Shown piece after piece: positions 12,198-24,476 of a DNA stretch of 64,000 nt. How positions within the stretch are numbered: the stretch's first letter is position 1; each line of letters opens with the position of its first letter. The translations under genes were made by a program, and so were the position numbers. The notes below the pieces were generated by a model. It did no database searches and was not told the origin of the DNA. It saw nothing but the letters and a program-made list of their open reading frames with translations. The DNA is from Guadua angustifolia (Eukaryota > Streptophyta > Magnoliopsida > Poales > Poaceae): the NCBI GenBank assembly GCA_036346375.1, contig CM070501.1, forward strand, positions 35,670,539 through 35,734,538, written 5' to 3'.

Positions 12198-12796
12198 GGG
12201 AATATTTGGATCCTTTGCCAAGCCAAACTATTGCTCACCTAAACTTGCTGGGCAAGAGTATGTGTTTGACAGTATAGTAGTATACCCAAAATCTTGCTTT
12301 GCCAAGCAAGCTTGCTTCCAGAAGCAAGAAATGTTTGCCAAGCCGGCCGGGCGAGCCAATTTGGCTCTCCTACGCTGGCAAGGCTGCGAGGGGAGTGAGG
12401 ACTCTTAAAAGTACACACGTCCCGTGTCCTTTTTACTCTAATATCTCCATAACACGACTGGTTAAATACTAACCATGTATCTGAGGTTTCTTTTCTTTGT
12501 CTTCCTATGTTCACGTACGTATTTAAACAAAATAAACAGATTAAATTTAATCTTTACACAAACAGACAAACTCTAACCAATATATTGTTACTTTGAGAAA
12601 AAGCCAGTGATCTCACCACATAGCAAGGTGGTCTATATATCTTCTTGAGATAAGAGATCCAAACAACCAACCAACAAAACTTGCTCTAAAAAGCAAAGAA
12701 ACCAAACAACTAGGCTTGCCCATGATATCCTTGCCCAGCTAGGCTGGTTTGCCCATGCTAGCAAGGCAAGGATGGGAAAAGAATCCAAACTTGCCT
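12198..12796. mobile_element. Tourist-like MITE (599 bp, TTA target duplication)
   Basis: Left end gggaatatttggatcctttg; the reverse complement of the right end, aggcaagtttggattctttt, is an imperfect copy. TTA lies at 12195-12197 and 12797-12799. The interior is rich in ttgccaagc and its inverse, giving many small hairpins. Confidence 0.65.
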
Positions 12797-15555
12797 TTAA
12801 TGTGTATGCAACTACTGTACATTTTGTATCATCCACTAATTATTGTTGAAGTATATGTATTGTCCATCCTTCCTCATCAATATAAGCTTTTAGGTGAATT
12901 AGGTGGTATATAAAACTTCGTATGGTATCAAAGCCAGGATGTTTGGAGTAGAAGACATATATATAGCTAGCACAATTCTTTAAGAAAAAGAATAATTGTG
13001 TTTTAAGAAAAATAATTGGTGCTTTCCAGTCCACTTTTGTTAGTTGTATATACCTTAGCCTTTTCGCCATCCACAAATTTGGGAAACTAGCTAGAATTTA
13101 CATTGACCGGTCCTTTTTAATTTTTTTGGTAGGAACTGATTGATCCGTATAAATAAATTAACGCAAAAAGCTCATGAAGCATGGACGTATACGGCCCTCG
13201 CATAAACACCGTCGATCAACCGATAGGTGAAACGTTGCACCACGAACGATGCAAGCATGCATGCATGGCACGTATATATGGGGCAGGGCCAGACGCCCAG
13301 ACCCGCTGATTGCGTGGCACGAAGGCTAGCACACGGTAGCATGCAGATGCAATGTACAGAGCCACCGGCCGGGAGATAGAGCTGTGTAGTGTGTAGCTAG
13401 CTAGCTGCTAGTTTGGCCGAGAACAGTGCGGTACACGTGGGTACCCCGACTTGTGCTGAGCTGCTTCCACGCCCGCTACGACATGCACGTGAACGTACGT
13501 GTTTTGGTCGCGGACAGACGTGCACGTACGGGAACCAAGTAGGATGATGGCAAGATGAAATCAAATCGCATGCGTTTAATTAATTCAGTGCAGTGTGCCT
13601 TTGAGTTCTGCATACGCCGGCCGGCCGGTAAGTACTGTACGTTCTCCCGTCTGTACGTTTTTACTGCGGATATGGGTTGCGCGCGCGCTTAATTAGTTGG
13701 CTGTACGTGTAGCTTTGATCATCGGTTTCAGATAATCAACCTTGGAGGTATGATCTGGATCAAGCAAGTAGCTCGTCTGCTAGTACGCACGTGTACTAAT
13801 GGAGACTACCGTATAGTACTGCTTGTGTACTAGTATATATATGCAGTATATATGTCCTTCGTCGTCTCCTTTTAATTTGAGCGATCAAAATGGTTCGAAG
13901 TTAGGAGGGCAGTTCTTTATCACAGCAGCTAGCCAGCTACAAGTGCTTAGTAGTACTTAGTTTTCGTGGCTTAGCTAGTTAGTAGTTGGTACTACTCCTA
14001 GCTAGGTTTTCTGCGATTGACACGATCGAGCCAATTCGATCCAATTATGCACTAGACAGGCTCTCTTAATTTAGCTCGCAAGATACACGCCTACATCAAT
14101 ACCTGTTTCGCCGGCGTCCCTAGCTAGCTACTAAGAACATGACTATCGACAACCAAATCCAAATCGACGCATATGTGTAGTTGCGCGTTATCCAGTGCCG
14201 CCATTAATGGTACTAGCACAAATCAAACTAGCTGGATGATGCCAGTTTGCAGAAGCTAAGCAAACCAATCAACGCACATTCGATCGATCAGCAGTCCAGT
14301 ACGTCCTGGTCGGCACGAAAGTGGTACGTAGGCAACCACAAGCCCACGCAAGCAAATACAGGACGCACCACTACGCCGAATTATTGACCCCTAACTAGCA
14401 ATTGCTGTACAGCTCTTTTACACGTACGAGCATTCATTTCGTTTGTGCTACGAGCCTCAAGCCCTCAACTAAATTGTGCTGTGGGATAACCAAAACTGAG
14501 CCAATCCGTAAGCTGTTTTCTTTCTCCGACCCATCAATCATCGAGTCGTCATCATCCACATCTCATCGAGAGAGAAGCGGCGAAGGATAAAAGCTCAGGT
14601 AGGAGTACTAGAGTACATTATTTATTCGAGCTATTACGTCTAGTGGCGCACACAGCATACTCGCATGTGAGCACAGCTGGTCACCAGCTGCTAAGCTGGG
14701 CGGCCGGGCCCGCGGGTGGGTCCGTGACAGGTCACGGCGACTGCACCATATGTACCCAACTTATGGAAGCAACAGCAACCCAGAATTAAAGACGAACGCC
14801 ATCAGCTTGAATCGATTATTATTAGGACTCGCAATCTCGTCCATCTGTCATATCGATCTATCCATGTTACTAGACCTGCTCGCTTTTCATGATTCTGAGG
14901 ATGATTCGTTGTCCTCTTTGGTTTCTTTTTGGTGTGATTAATCGCGTATTTAACTTTCGTACGTTTTATAAATAAACGGCGAGGTTATGAGCATGCACGG
15001 AAGCATGGCCACGCCATTCATGGATCCTCTGTGTATGCTGACTCGCTATCGTTGTGCGCATATAGCCACATCATATCATGCGTTGGCAAACATGGTGCGT
15101 GCATTGATTAGGGCACATAAGCTTAAACCCGCTCTGTTTTCTGTTACATGCTTCAGCGTTGTATTTTATGAGGTTAAAATCTCTTTATACATTGGTTGGT
15201 TGGACTAAATATTTGGGTAGTTTAGAGGACAAACAAACTTAGTAAAGTAGTACTAGACATATATATGGTAGGAGTTCGACGATAATTAACTGACGTCTTT
15301 TCTTTATAAGTATGTATAAAACAATCTAAAATGCCATTATATTTACCGAAACCGACGGGCTATATCGTCCACTCCAAACGATCCAACCCATATGCAAATC
15401 CTACCAGCGTCCAATAACACCGTCCACCAAATTAACCAAATCCCCTCTCTTTTTACGGTTTTGCTCCTCGCTGCAACACCATCTGATCTGCACCCGACTG
15501 GCCACGCAGTTCAGCCTGACCCAAACTCAAATTCCCAGGAGCCAAACCCGCGACT
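12797..15555. other. Intergenic DNA and distal promoter of the DUF1005 gene
   Basis: About 2.7 kb without a supported gene. It is rich in agctagct, gtacgt and ccggccgg runs. The part nearest 15500 is likely the upstream region of the DUF1005 gene. The 302-codon open frame starting at 15392 is a shadow in another frame of the real gene. Confidence 0.55.
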
Positions 15556-15564
15556 ACATATAAC
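15556..15564 (+). promoter_or_regulatory. Probable TATA box of the DUF1005 gene
   Basis: The element acatataac sits about 115 bp upstream of the start codon at 15678, which would place transcription initiation near 15590 and leave a 5' leader of about 90 bases. The call rests on position and sequence only. Confidence 0.5.
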
Positions 15565-15677
15565 CCGAGCAGGGAAGCAGCTGCAACAACACTTGCGTAC
15601 GTTAAGTGTTGCGTTGCGACAGTCAAGTCCCGGGGATCGAGCGCGCCATCGCGATCTCCGGCCGGCCGACCGTCGCC

Positions 15678-18600
15678 ATGGACCCCTGCGCGTTCGTCCG
15701 CCTCACCGTGGACCAGCTCCTCCTCAAGCTCCCCTCCGTGCCGCGCCCCAAGTCCGGCGCTGGGGTCCACCCCTCCACCTCCCCCTGCTTCTGCACGCTC
15801 CACCTCCAGGACCACCCCTCCTCCCTCTCCCGCACAGCATCATTGCCCCTTGCTTCCGCCCCCGGCTCCACCGCCGCGCAGCACGCCGACCTGGTTGTGC
15901 TCAGCCTCGACGCCGCCGCCGTGCAGCGGTTCTTGGCGCGCCCCGCCGAGCTCGTCGTGACCGTGCACGCGGGCCAGACGGGGAGCACCTGCGGTATGAG
16001 CGCCGCCCGCGCGCTGGGGCGGGTGCGGGTGTCCGTCGACGTGGCGCGCGCCGCGGCAGGGGAGACCGTCGTGGCGCGCGAGGGGTGGGTGGACGTGGGG
16101 AAGACGGCGTCGGGGTCGTCCCCCCCGCGCGCGCAGATCCACATGGTCGTGCGGGCCGAGCCCGACCCGCGGTACGTCTTCCAGTTCGGCGGGGAGCCGG
16201 AGTGCGGGCCCGTCATCTACCAGGTGCCTGGAGGCACTGCCGGTGGGCAGCGGCAGCCGGTGTTCACCTGCCGGTTCAGTGCCGGCCGGAGGGCAACTAG
16301 GACCAGGTTGGTGACTTGTTGTGCAGTACACATATTATATTACTAGAAAATTTTTCGCGGCGTAATACGCCGCGCGGTCCAGTTTTTCATAGATTTTTTT
16401 CTGACGGTGTTTTAGTTTTTTAATCGTCAAAATAATGAGTGAAATGGCTGAAAGAACACAAAATTTTTTGCGGCGTAACACGACGTGCGTGCCGTTTTTT
16501 CGTAGAAAAAATTCTTTTTCTTTTCGGTGGTGATTTATTTTTTAAATCGTCGAAATAATAAGCGAAACGGGGAAAAAATAGAGAGATAGAGTTGTAGAAA
16601 TATCTCTTTCGACGAATTATCTGGGAAATATTGGAGACCGAGCTGGACAACCGCGGTGGGGAAAAGTCTAGAGGGAAAATGGCGAAAAACTATTAGAGAC
16701 GACAACATTCTTTTGTCGAGTCTAACACTCTACGCGTTCGCCGAGTAATTATACATGTTTAAAAAAATCTCAGAGACTCGCGGTGTATGCGCGTGTCGTT
16801 TTTTCGTAGAAAATTTTTCTTTTTTTTCTTGGCGGCGTTTTATTTTTTAAATCGTCGAAGAAATAATGAGCGAAATGGCTGAAAGGATATAAATTTTTTC
16901 GCGGCGTAACACGCCACGCGTGTCGTTTTCCCGTATTACATTTTTTTCCGGCGGCGTTTTATTTTTTAGATCGTCGAAATAATGAGAGAAACGGGGGGAA
17001 ATAGAGAGATAGAGTTGTAGAAATATCTCTTTCGACGAATTATTTGGAAAATATTGGAGACCGAGGTGGAAAACCGCGGTGGGGAAAAAGTCTAGAGGGA
17101 AAATATTGAAAAAGTATTAGAAATAACAACATTCTTTTTGTCGAGTCTAACACTCTACGCGTTCACCGAGTAATAATACATGATTTATAAAATATCAGAG
17201 ATGGAGATGGAAAATCAAGATGGGAAAAAAGTCTACACACATATTTCTGTTGACGAAAACATTTTTTCCCGCGAAAAACGGAGAAAGGACTTAGACATAA
17301 GGAGCAAGGACCTGATTGTTACGTTTTTGGACCTGTCCGCTATCCTGAAAAATTAGAAAAGGGCTTGTTCGCGATTTGAATTTAACGGAAGTTTTTTCCC
17401 GTAAAATGGCGAGCGAGGGACCCAAACGCGATAAACGGGAAAAAAATCTTCCCCTCACAAAAAATCGCGAAGGACTTTTTTGTAATCTATAGGGACCTAT
17501 TCGTAATTTCAAAAAACGCAGGGGATTTTTCGCAAAATCGCCAAGGGTGACAGGTGGACATGCTCTTCTCCCGGGAATTCTTCCAACTATATTGTGGGTA
17601 TTATGTGCATGCGCCTTCTTCATTTCCTTGTTAAGCTTTATGTTATGGTGTTAATAATAATGTGTTTTATGGTGCTGTTTCAGAAGTAGATTTCGGCAGT
17701 TAGTGCTTGCACTTCACAGTTGCATATGTTAGTCACATACAGGTTACTTGTAGAAGGGTAGTTGTGGAGTTCTTTGTGCTTGGGTTCTTCTTCCTCCAAA
17801 GGAACCGTATTGGAGCAGCAAATAGACGAACAGAGTTTTTTTTGGATACCTTGGGACTTCACACAGAACTTTGGTAGTACTACTTGATTAGTTTTCATGG
17901 TTGATGACAAAAAAAAATGATATCTTATAGAGGTAGAAATTTAATTACTTCTTTTGGTTTTAAATTTGTAATGAACTACTCCCTCTGGTCATAGATAGTT
18001 GTCGTTTTGGACATAGATACAGTTAAATTTTAAAACTTTGATTGTTTATATCTTTTTAATTTTTTAAGTTGAATATATGAAAATTATATACGTAGATTTG
18101 TCTTGAAAAGTACTTTCATAATATTATAATTTTACTTGATTTTATAAATATATTATAATAAAAATTACTGGTTAAAGTTGTGTTTTAGAACTGTGTCGAT
18201 TAAAATAATAGTACATCATGTTAATTACGATACAGGCAGCCTGTGGAAACAGCATTGAGATTGTGTGGTGCGTGGTCCCGGCCTCTACCCATCACTGTTT
18301 ATCCAACCAAACGGCACCTGGCTATTTCTGAATATCAGATATATATCTCTAGAGGGAGATAGAGGTATGGAAAATATTCGTCCCATACCAGCAAGTAGAT
18401 GATGAAAAAAATTGGAAGTCGTGCAATGCAATTGCTATTCTCAATCAAATGAGTTTTTTTAGTAACTAATTATGGCCAGATATACAGCGGTGGAGATTAA
18501 ATATAGGAGATTCGATCATTTACCCCGTTAAGTAGGTGGAAATTGATGATTTGTCTCATGAGATCTTATTGATATGTGACCTCATTATAAGGCAAATCAT

Positions 18601-20612
18601 CAAGTTCACTAAAAAAAGACAAATCATCAATTTCGAAATTTCGAGTAAATATAGGCCCATTGACACTTGTTATCATAAGCCAATCGAATGATTTGCTATA
18701 TGGACATGTAATTTATGCGCTACTCTTTTATTTGGAAAAGGGAAGGAAGAAAAGCACAATGAAGAATGTGGCACGAATCTATTTTGGCCACCTCTCTTCA
18801 TAAAAAAACAGTTGAAAAGAATCCCCATCTATTTTGCTTTTCTTTTGTTCGGCATCCTTAGCATTATTGGATGCCAGCTCGATACCTTATAGTATACAGA
18901 TCGAATTGCCATATATCATGCGCATGATTTTTTTGTGCAAATCATTTAAATTCTGACTTTGCGATCTACATCATGATTTGTGTGCTTGCTCACCTCTGTC
19001 TCCGTCTCAAGAGAGGCTCCGGTGGTGGCGAGTTAGGGTTGGAGTTTGCCGAATTAGGGTTTGTGAGGCAACAATGGTGTTGGGGGTTGTAGGTCGGTGG
19101 AGATGTGGTAGAGGGGAGGAGACCGGGAAGAGGAAGGGTGACGACATGAGAGGAGGCAGTGCCGGGGGAGGGACTGGCCGAAAGGGGGTGACATGTGGGG
19201 TGGCCAAGTCACTAGATAATAATATTGCAGCCTCCGTTTGCAACTGGGCATTTTAATTTAGTTTGTCATGGGAGAGGGAGCATTTTCTTGCTGGAATAAA
19301 GTGGAAGAAAGATTTAATACCGTAAAATGTAGCAATCCAAGTCTTTGTTCACAAAATTGGCCTACAGAGAAAAACAACCACAGTTTTTTTTTTTCAAAAG
19401 ATAACTCAAGAATACATTAGTGTTGCTATTTGACCAGTCAAGTTGGTTTCGATTCATGAGAACATTCACTGTCAGACTGTCAGTGCAGCTAAGATCTCCA
19501 TATGTGTAGTACTATATATACTCCATGCTTAATCTAGAGGAGGCAAAATTTTACTTATAAACTGTCGAACACCCAGGATGATCAAATCGACAGACACCAA
19601 CCGTGCATGTGATGGACATATCAACCTAGCTAGCTACCTTATTAATGTGCTCTGTTCATTTTTTATCTGCAAGGTCATTATCTGGTTCAGAATCTTCCAT
19701 ATATCATGTCCAAAGTTTACCATCGCCATTAATTACGTACTGATCTTGTATCACTCACACTTGGCGGCACACCATATGCCAAGCAGTTCTTTACAAGCTA
19801 GTAGTACTAGTTAATACTACCTCCCTAAAACAAATTTTTACTAGCCATGCACGCATAAATTAACTTGCGTGTTACTACGTTCTTAAACTAAACTAATTAA
19901 TCTTGCATGTGCATTGTGCCTTTTGACCAGATCGCTGACGTCGGACTCGTCCGTGACTCGGAGCACCAGCCGGAGGCTGCGGTCCTGGCTGAGCACCCTG
20001 CACGGCGACCGCGACGTACAGGAGCGGCGCGAGCAGCGCAAGGGGTGGACGGTGACGATCCACGACCTGTCCGGCTCCCCCGTGGCCGCGGCGTCCATGG
20101 TCACCCCGTTCGTGCCGTCCCCGGGCTCCGGCCGCGTCTCCCGCGCCAACCCGGGTTCCTGGCTCATCCTCCAGCCCACCGGCGCCGGGCCATCCAGTTG
20201 GAAGCCGTGGGCGCGTCTGGAGGCGTGGCGCGAGCGCGGCCCCGTCGACGCGCTCGGCTACCGTCTCGAGCTGGTCTTCGACTCGGGCCCCACCGAGTGC
20301 ACCGTCCCCATCGCCGAGTCGTCCATAAGTACCAAGCGCGGCGGCCAGTTCGTCATCGACCCGGCCACGTTCCCCGATGGCGCCGCCGGCGCCGCGTGGC
20401 CGTTCGCCGGCGGGTTCGTGATGGGGTCCACGGTGGAGGCCGAGGGGAGGGCGAGCCGGCCCACCGTGCAGGTCGGCGTGCAGCACGTGGCGTGCATGGG
20501 CGACGTGGCCGTGTTCGTCGCGCTGTCCGCGGCCGTCGATCTCTGCATGGACGCCTGCAAACTCTTCTCGCAGAGGCTCAAGAAGGAGCTGTGCCAGGAC
20601 CAAGACGACTAG
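15678..20612 (+). CDS. DUF1005 family protein, two exons (436 aa)
   Basis: Exon 1 is 15678-16306 and exon 2 is 19931-20612. The phase-2 junction (AG|A, arginine) has GT at 16307 and AG at 19929-19930, and the joined frame has 1,311 nt including the stop. The product starts MDPCAFVRLTVDQLLLKLP and contains HPSTSPCFC, the block EPDPRYVFQFGGEPECGPV, then after the intron the block KGWTVTIHDLSGSPVAAASM and SRANPGSWLIL. These are diagnostic of plant DUF1005 proteins, a family without an established biochemical function. Length and two-exon structure look normal, and no frame defect is seen. The 3.6-kb intron is inflated by a Helitron and other repeats. Confidence 0.93.
16343..17598 (-). mobile_element. 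Helitron inside the DUF1005 intron
   Basis: Read on the minus strand, the element ends in a perfect 19-nt palindrome (16356-16374, cgcggcgtaatacgccgcg on the plus strand), then a short AT tract and CTAG|T at 16343-16346. That is the hairpin plus CTRR end of Helitrons. The other terminus, near 17598, is inferred by similarity with the related element at 53871-54319. A block of about 430 bp is duplicated in tandem inside: gagatagagttgtagaaata occurs near 16580 and again near 17008. Further degraded hairpins (gcggcgtaacacg) lie near 16470 and 16900. No coding sequence. Confidence 0.7.
17599..19930. other. Remainder of the DUF1005 intron
   Basis: AT-rich intronic sequence, with a Stowaway fragment listed separately. 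A 92-codon open frame at 18978-19256 and its antisense shadows have no domain and I do not call them. Confidence 0.55.
17979..18210. mobile_element. Stowaway-type MITE, degraded right end
   Basis: The left end ctccctctggtcatagatag after a TA, followed by gttgtcgttttgga and a body with aaaattatatacgtagattt and cttgaaaagtactttcataa, matches the common ctccctccgt Stowaway family of grasses. The right inverted repeat is too diverged to fix the end. Confidence 0.6.
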
Positions 20613-20948
20613 TGATGAGTGAACTCTTGGGTTTGTCTTGTGATGTTGCGTTAATTACATGATGTGATTAATTAGTCAGGTATTAGTTGCTTCTTGTGGA
20701 AGTGATGGCCTGTGGCTGTTTTTTAGTTTAGGCTGGGTCGGATCACAAGAACAGATCGAACGGGTGTGTCATATTCTTTCAATTGCGATATTATTTTCGA
20801 TTCTTTCTAGTATACATCTCTGTTCCACGTTGATCTATTGCAATGTCCAATCCCGGTGATCAGAACACAGAAATCACCTGGAAATTTGGAAGTCACTTTA
20901 AACCTTTTTATTAGCATGAGATAAAAAAAGGCCTCACTGTGAGAGTAA
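20613..20948. other. 3' UTR and downstream flank of the DUF1005 gene
   Basis: T-rich sequence after the stop codon, up to the MITE at 20949. No other feature is seen. Confidence 0.5.
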
Positions 20949-21608
20949 GGTTCTGTTTGTTTGGGCTTTTTCTTTTTCACTGGCTTAAAAGCCCAAAAAC
21001 TAAAGTATAAACAAACGAGTGATTTTTTGTTTAGGCTTTTCAAAAGTCATAAACCTCTATATAACTAAAAGGCAACGTATCCTATGCACACAGGCCTTCC
21101 CGTGTACACACCGTGCACACCAACTAAAAAAGTCGTGAAAAATTCTAAAAAAATTGTAGATATACTTCATAGATTACTCTACCTATATATAAAATTGTAG
21201 GTTCAAATTCATTATATATCGTGAGTTACAAAAAAGAAAAAATTCTGACAAATTTAAGAGTCTCGATATATAATGAATTTGATCTCGAAACTTCATACAT
21301 AGGTAGAGTAATCTATGAAGTACATCTACAATTTTTTTCAGAATTTTTTACGACCTTTTTTAGTTGGTGTGCACAGTGTGTACACGGGAAGGCCTGTGTG
21401 CATAGGATACGTTGCCTAACTAAAAACAAAAAGCCATTGGAGAGAGATTTTTTTTGGTTTATTGATAATTGGTTTTAGACTAATAACACTAAAGTTAGAT
21501 AAACCCATCTCTATCACGTACAAAAGCCATTAGCTTTTAAGCTGTTTAAGCCAAAAAAACTAAATTTAAGTTATAAACCATAAAGCCTAAGCTTAAACAA
21601 ACAGAGCC
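20949..21608. mobile_element. Tourist/PIF-like MITE (TAA target duplication) hosting a nested element
   Basis: Left end ggttctgtttgtttgggctt; the reverse complement of the right end, ggctctgtttgtttaagctt, is its imperfect copy. TAA lies at 20946-20948 and 21609-21611. Removing the nested element at 21071-21416 and one target repeat leaves a MITE of about 305 bp. Confidence 0.85.
21071..21416. mobile_element. MULE-type foldback MITE (346 bp) with perfect 9-bp target duplication
   Basis: The left end ggcaacgtatcctatgcaca continues into aggccttcccgtgtacacac. The right end is its reverse complement over more than 50 bp, so most of the element can fold back on itself. TAACTAAAA occurs exactly at 21062-21070 and 21417-21425; a 9-bp duplication is typical of Mutator-like elements. 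It sits within the MITE 20949-21608. Confidence 0.9.
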
Positions 21609-21670
21609 TAAGGATTTAGGGGCCCAGGTTTATTTAGCATTGTCCGTACTCTGTAGTCATATAACTATAA

Positions 21671-24476
21671 CTAGCAGGGTGGTCTGCGCATTTACGCGGC
21701 TAGATTTCTTTTAAAATTTATGGTATAAAATGATATAACCCATATGTTTGAGAATATATTAATGTATTTTGTAGGATATTAAGATTTTAAGACAACATAG
21801 ACATTAGAAATGAAAATAAAAGCTTAAAGAAAATTCAACTTCAGTAATGTAATTAAAGTATTAGGTTTTGATGGAAGAAAATTATTGAGAATAATAAGTT
21901 GGTGGGGTTTTTAAAAACATAGCAACTCTTCATCTTGCATAGATCATGTAACTATATATTCCTATTCTTTGTAGCTCATCTTCTATGCAAAGTTTCATCT
22001 CCTCTCTAAAAGGGCCTCTTCATCACCAAACTTCTTGTGTCATTGACTTATGCAACAACGCAGACGCTCACTACTCGTCATCGCGGCTTTTGGTTCCTTC
22101 GGTTTTGACCTTTCTCTTCAATGACTCCGATGAGCAGCACGACATTGTTTTCATCTCTGATGTAACGCCTTCGCCAATTGCTTCCCCATGAGGCAATATC
22201 TTGCATGACAGATCAACACCATTGAACTCATTTGTGGTCTCCTCCGATAACACTCGTGATATCCACGTTATCACTTTCAATTGTATTCGAAACTTTAGTT
22301 ATTTTAATAGAGTCCATGTATAAATTAAATAACAAATTTTATTTAATTTATCTTGGATTTTACTTATATAAGTATTTTACTTTGGAATTTGTATCAAAAT
22401 CAAGTTGCAAACTTTCTTTAATTTTTTATTCCTAATTTTAATTATTTTTAGAAATTTTAAGCAGATTGAGCAAATGATTTTTATTTAATTTTTATTTTAA
22501 ATTAGTTATTTAGGATTTTACTTTAGAATTCATATAGAAATCAAATTTCTAGTTTTATTTCTTTTTAATATGAATTTCTTTTATTTTTGTTGGAATTCAT
22601 ATAGAAGTTAAATTGATATTTTTATTTAATTTTTATGATGTATTATATATATTTAGGATTTTACTAAGGAATACATATAGAAATTATATTGTTGATTTTT
22701 GTTTTACTTTCTATCTTAAATTTACCTATCTTTATTTAATTTAGAATTCTCATGGAAATGAAATCGATAGTTTTTGTTTTTATTTGTATCACAAATTATT
22801 TTAGGAATTTCACTTAGTAATTCACATCGAAAAATGCTAATTTAATTTTATTACAAATTTTAGTAATTTTTGTTGGGAATGCAAATAAAAATTAAGTTGC
22901 TATTTTTTGTTTAATTTCTATTCTGAAGTAAATTTATTTAGGAGTTTACATAAAGATTCATATGGAAATAAACTTTTATTTTTATTTAGAATTTTAGTTA
23001 TTTTTATATTGTACACGACACACAGTCTTTTTCTTTTAATATTGACTGTTATAATTTGGACACACCATGATTAATAATGTAGATCATTTCCCATTTTCTT
23101 CAATTATTGCGTAAATTTTTAGCCTTAAGAGTAAATGTTGTGGTTTCTTCTCCATCTACTTTTTCATTTATATATAAATAAAGATGTCAATTTTATTTAA
23201 TTTATTATAAATTTTATTTATTTAGGATTTTACTTTGGAATTCATGTGAAATCACATTGCAAATTTTCTTTTATTTTTATTCCTAATTATCAATTATTTT
23301 CTAAAATTTTTATATAGATCCAATTTCTGTTTTCTATTTATTTTTTACTCCAAAGAAGTTATTTATGGATTTTACTTTACATATCATATCAACATCGAAT
23401 TCCCAATTTTATTATATTTTTCTTCCAAATTTTAGTTATTTTTATTGAATTCATATAGAAATCCAATGGCTAATTTTTCTTTAATTTTCATGACAAATTT
23501 TTATTTAGAAATTCATGTGGAAATTAAATTGGTGATTTCATTATATTTTCTATTATGGATTTAGATATCTTCGATTGAATTCTTATCTAAAACAAATTGG
23601 TATTTTTTATTTATATTCCAAATTATATTTATATATTTTTGGATCATAGATGGCAAAGAGTTTTTATATAATTTTAGGATGGAATCATAAACAAATACAA
23701 TCTGTATTTTTTATTTCATTTTGTTTTGAATTAAACCAATTTACATATTTTATGTTGGAGTTCGTGTGAAATCAAATTGCTAATTTTAGTTTTGTTTTTC
23801 ATCTTTAATTTCATTTATAGATTAATTACTAATTTTTATTTAATTTTTATTCAAAATTTTATTTTTATTTTGATGTTCGTATGGAAATCAAAGTGCTAAT
23901 TTTATTCTAGTTTTACTATGAATTTTAGTTTTTTTATTGTACTTGACCTGGACTCTTTCTTTTAATTCTATGGAAAATAAATCCTATTTATTTTTTTATT
24001 CTAAATTTTAGTTTTTTATATTGGAATTCATATACAAAACCAACTGTTAATATTCATTTTGATTTTATTCTAAATTTTAGTTTTATTTCGATGTTCTTAT
24101 GAAAATCGAATACTAATTATGTTTTATTTTTATTCCAAAGTTTTTAAATTTTTATTTTGAATTTTAGTTTTATTTTGATATTTGTATGGAAATCAATTAC
24201 TAATTATCATTTTTAATTTTTGTTTTTTATTGTACTTTAATGGGCTCTTTTTTAATCGTATTTTAATCAAATTTCTATTTCTATTTTATTTTTATTCTGA
24301 ATTTCAATTATTTCTATGTTGTAGATGAAACAAACTCTTTCTTTTAATCTAGACCGTTATAATTTGGACTCTCCATAATTAGCAGTGTAGATCTTTTTTC
24401 CGATTAATGTGAGAATTTTTTGCCTTAGGAGTGAACGTGGTGGCTCCTTTTGCATCTTCTTTAATATTATAATAGA
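21671..24476 (-). mobile_element. Helitron-like element, copy 2 (2.8 kb)
   Basis: On the minus strand it starts A|TCTATTATAATATTAAAG (24476) and ends with a short GC-rich hairpin (tgcgcatttacgcgg on the plus strand) and CTAG|T at 21671-21674. This fits Helitron ends and insertion between A and T. It is homologous to 3415-7460. The body is the same diverged AT-rich array with gaattcatatagaaatcaaa-like units. No Rep/helicase or captured gene is recognised. Confidence 0.75.

Noticed and set aside
15392..16300. 302-codon open frame overlapping DUF1005 exon 1
   Set aside because: It is in a different frame, arginine/proline-rich and without homology; the true frame starts at 15678 and has diagnostic DUF1005 blocks.
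18978..19256. Small gene inside the DUF1005 intron
   Set aside because: Low-complexity G-rich translation without a family match, and antisense frames of similar length.
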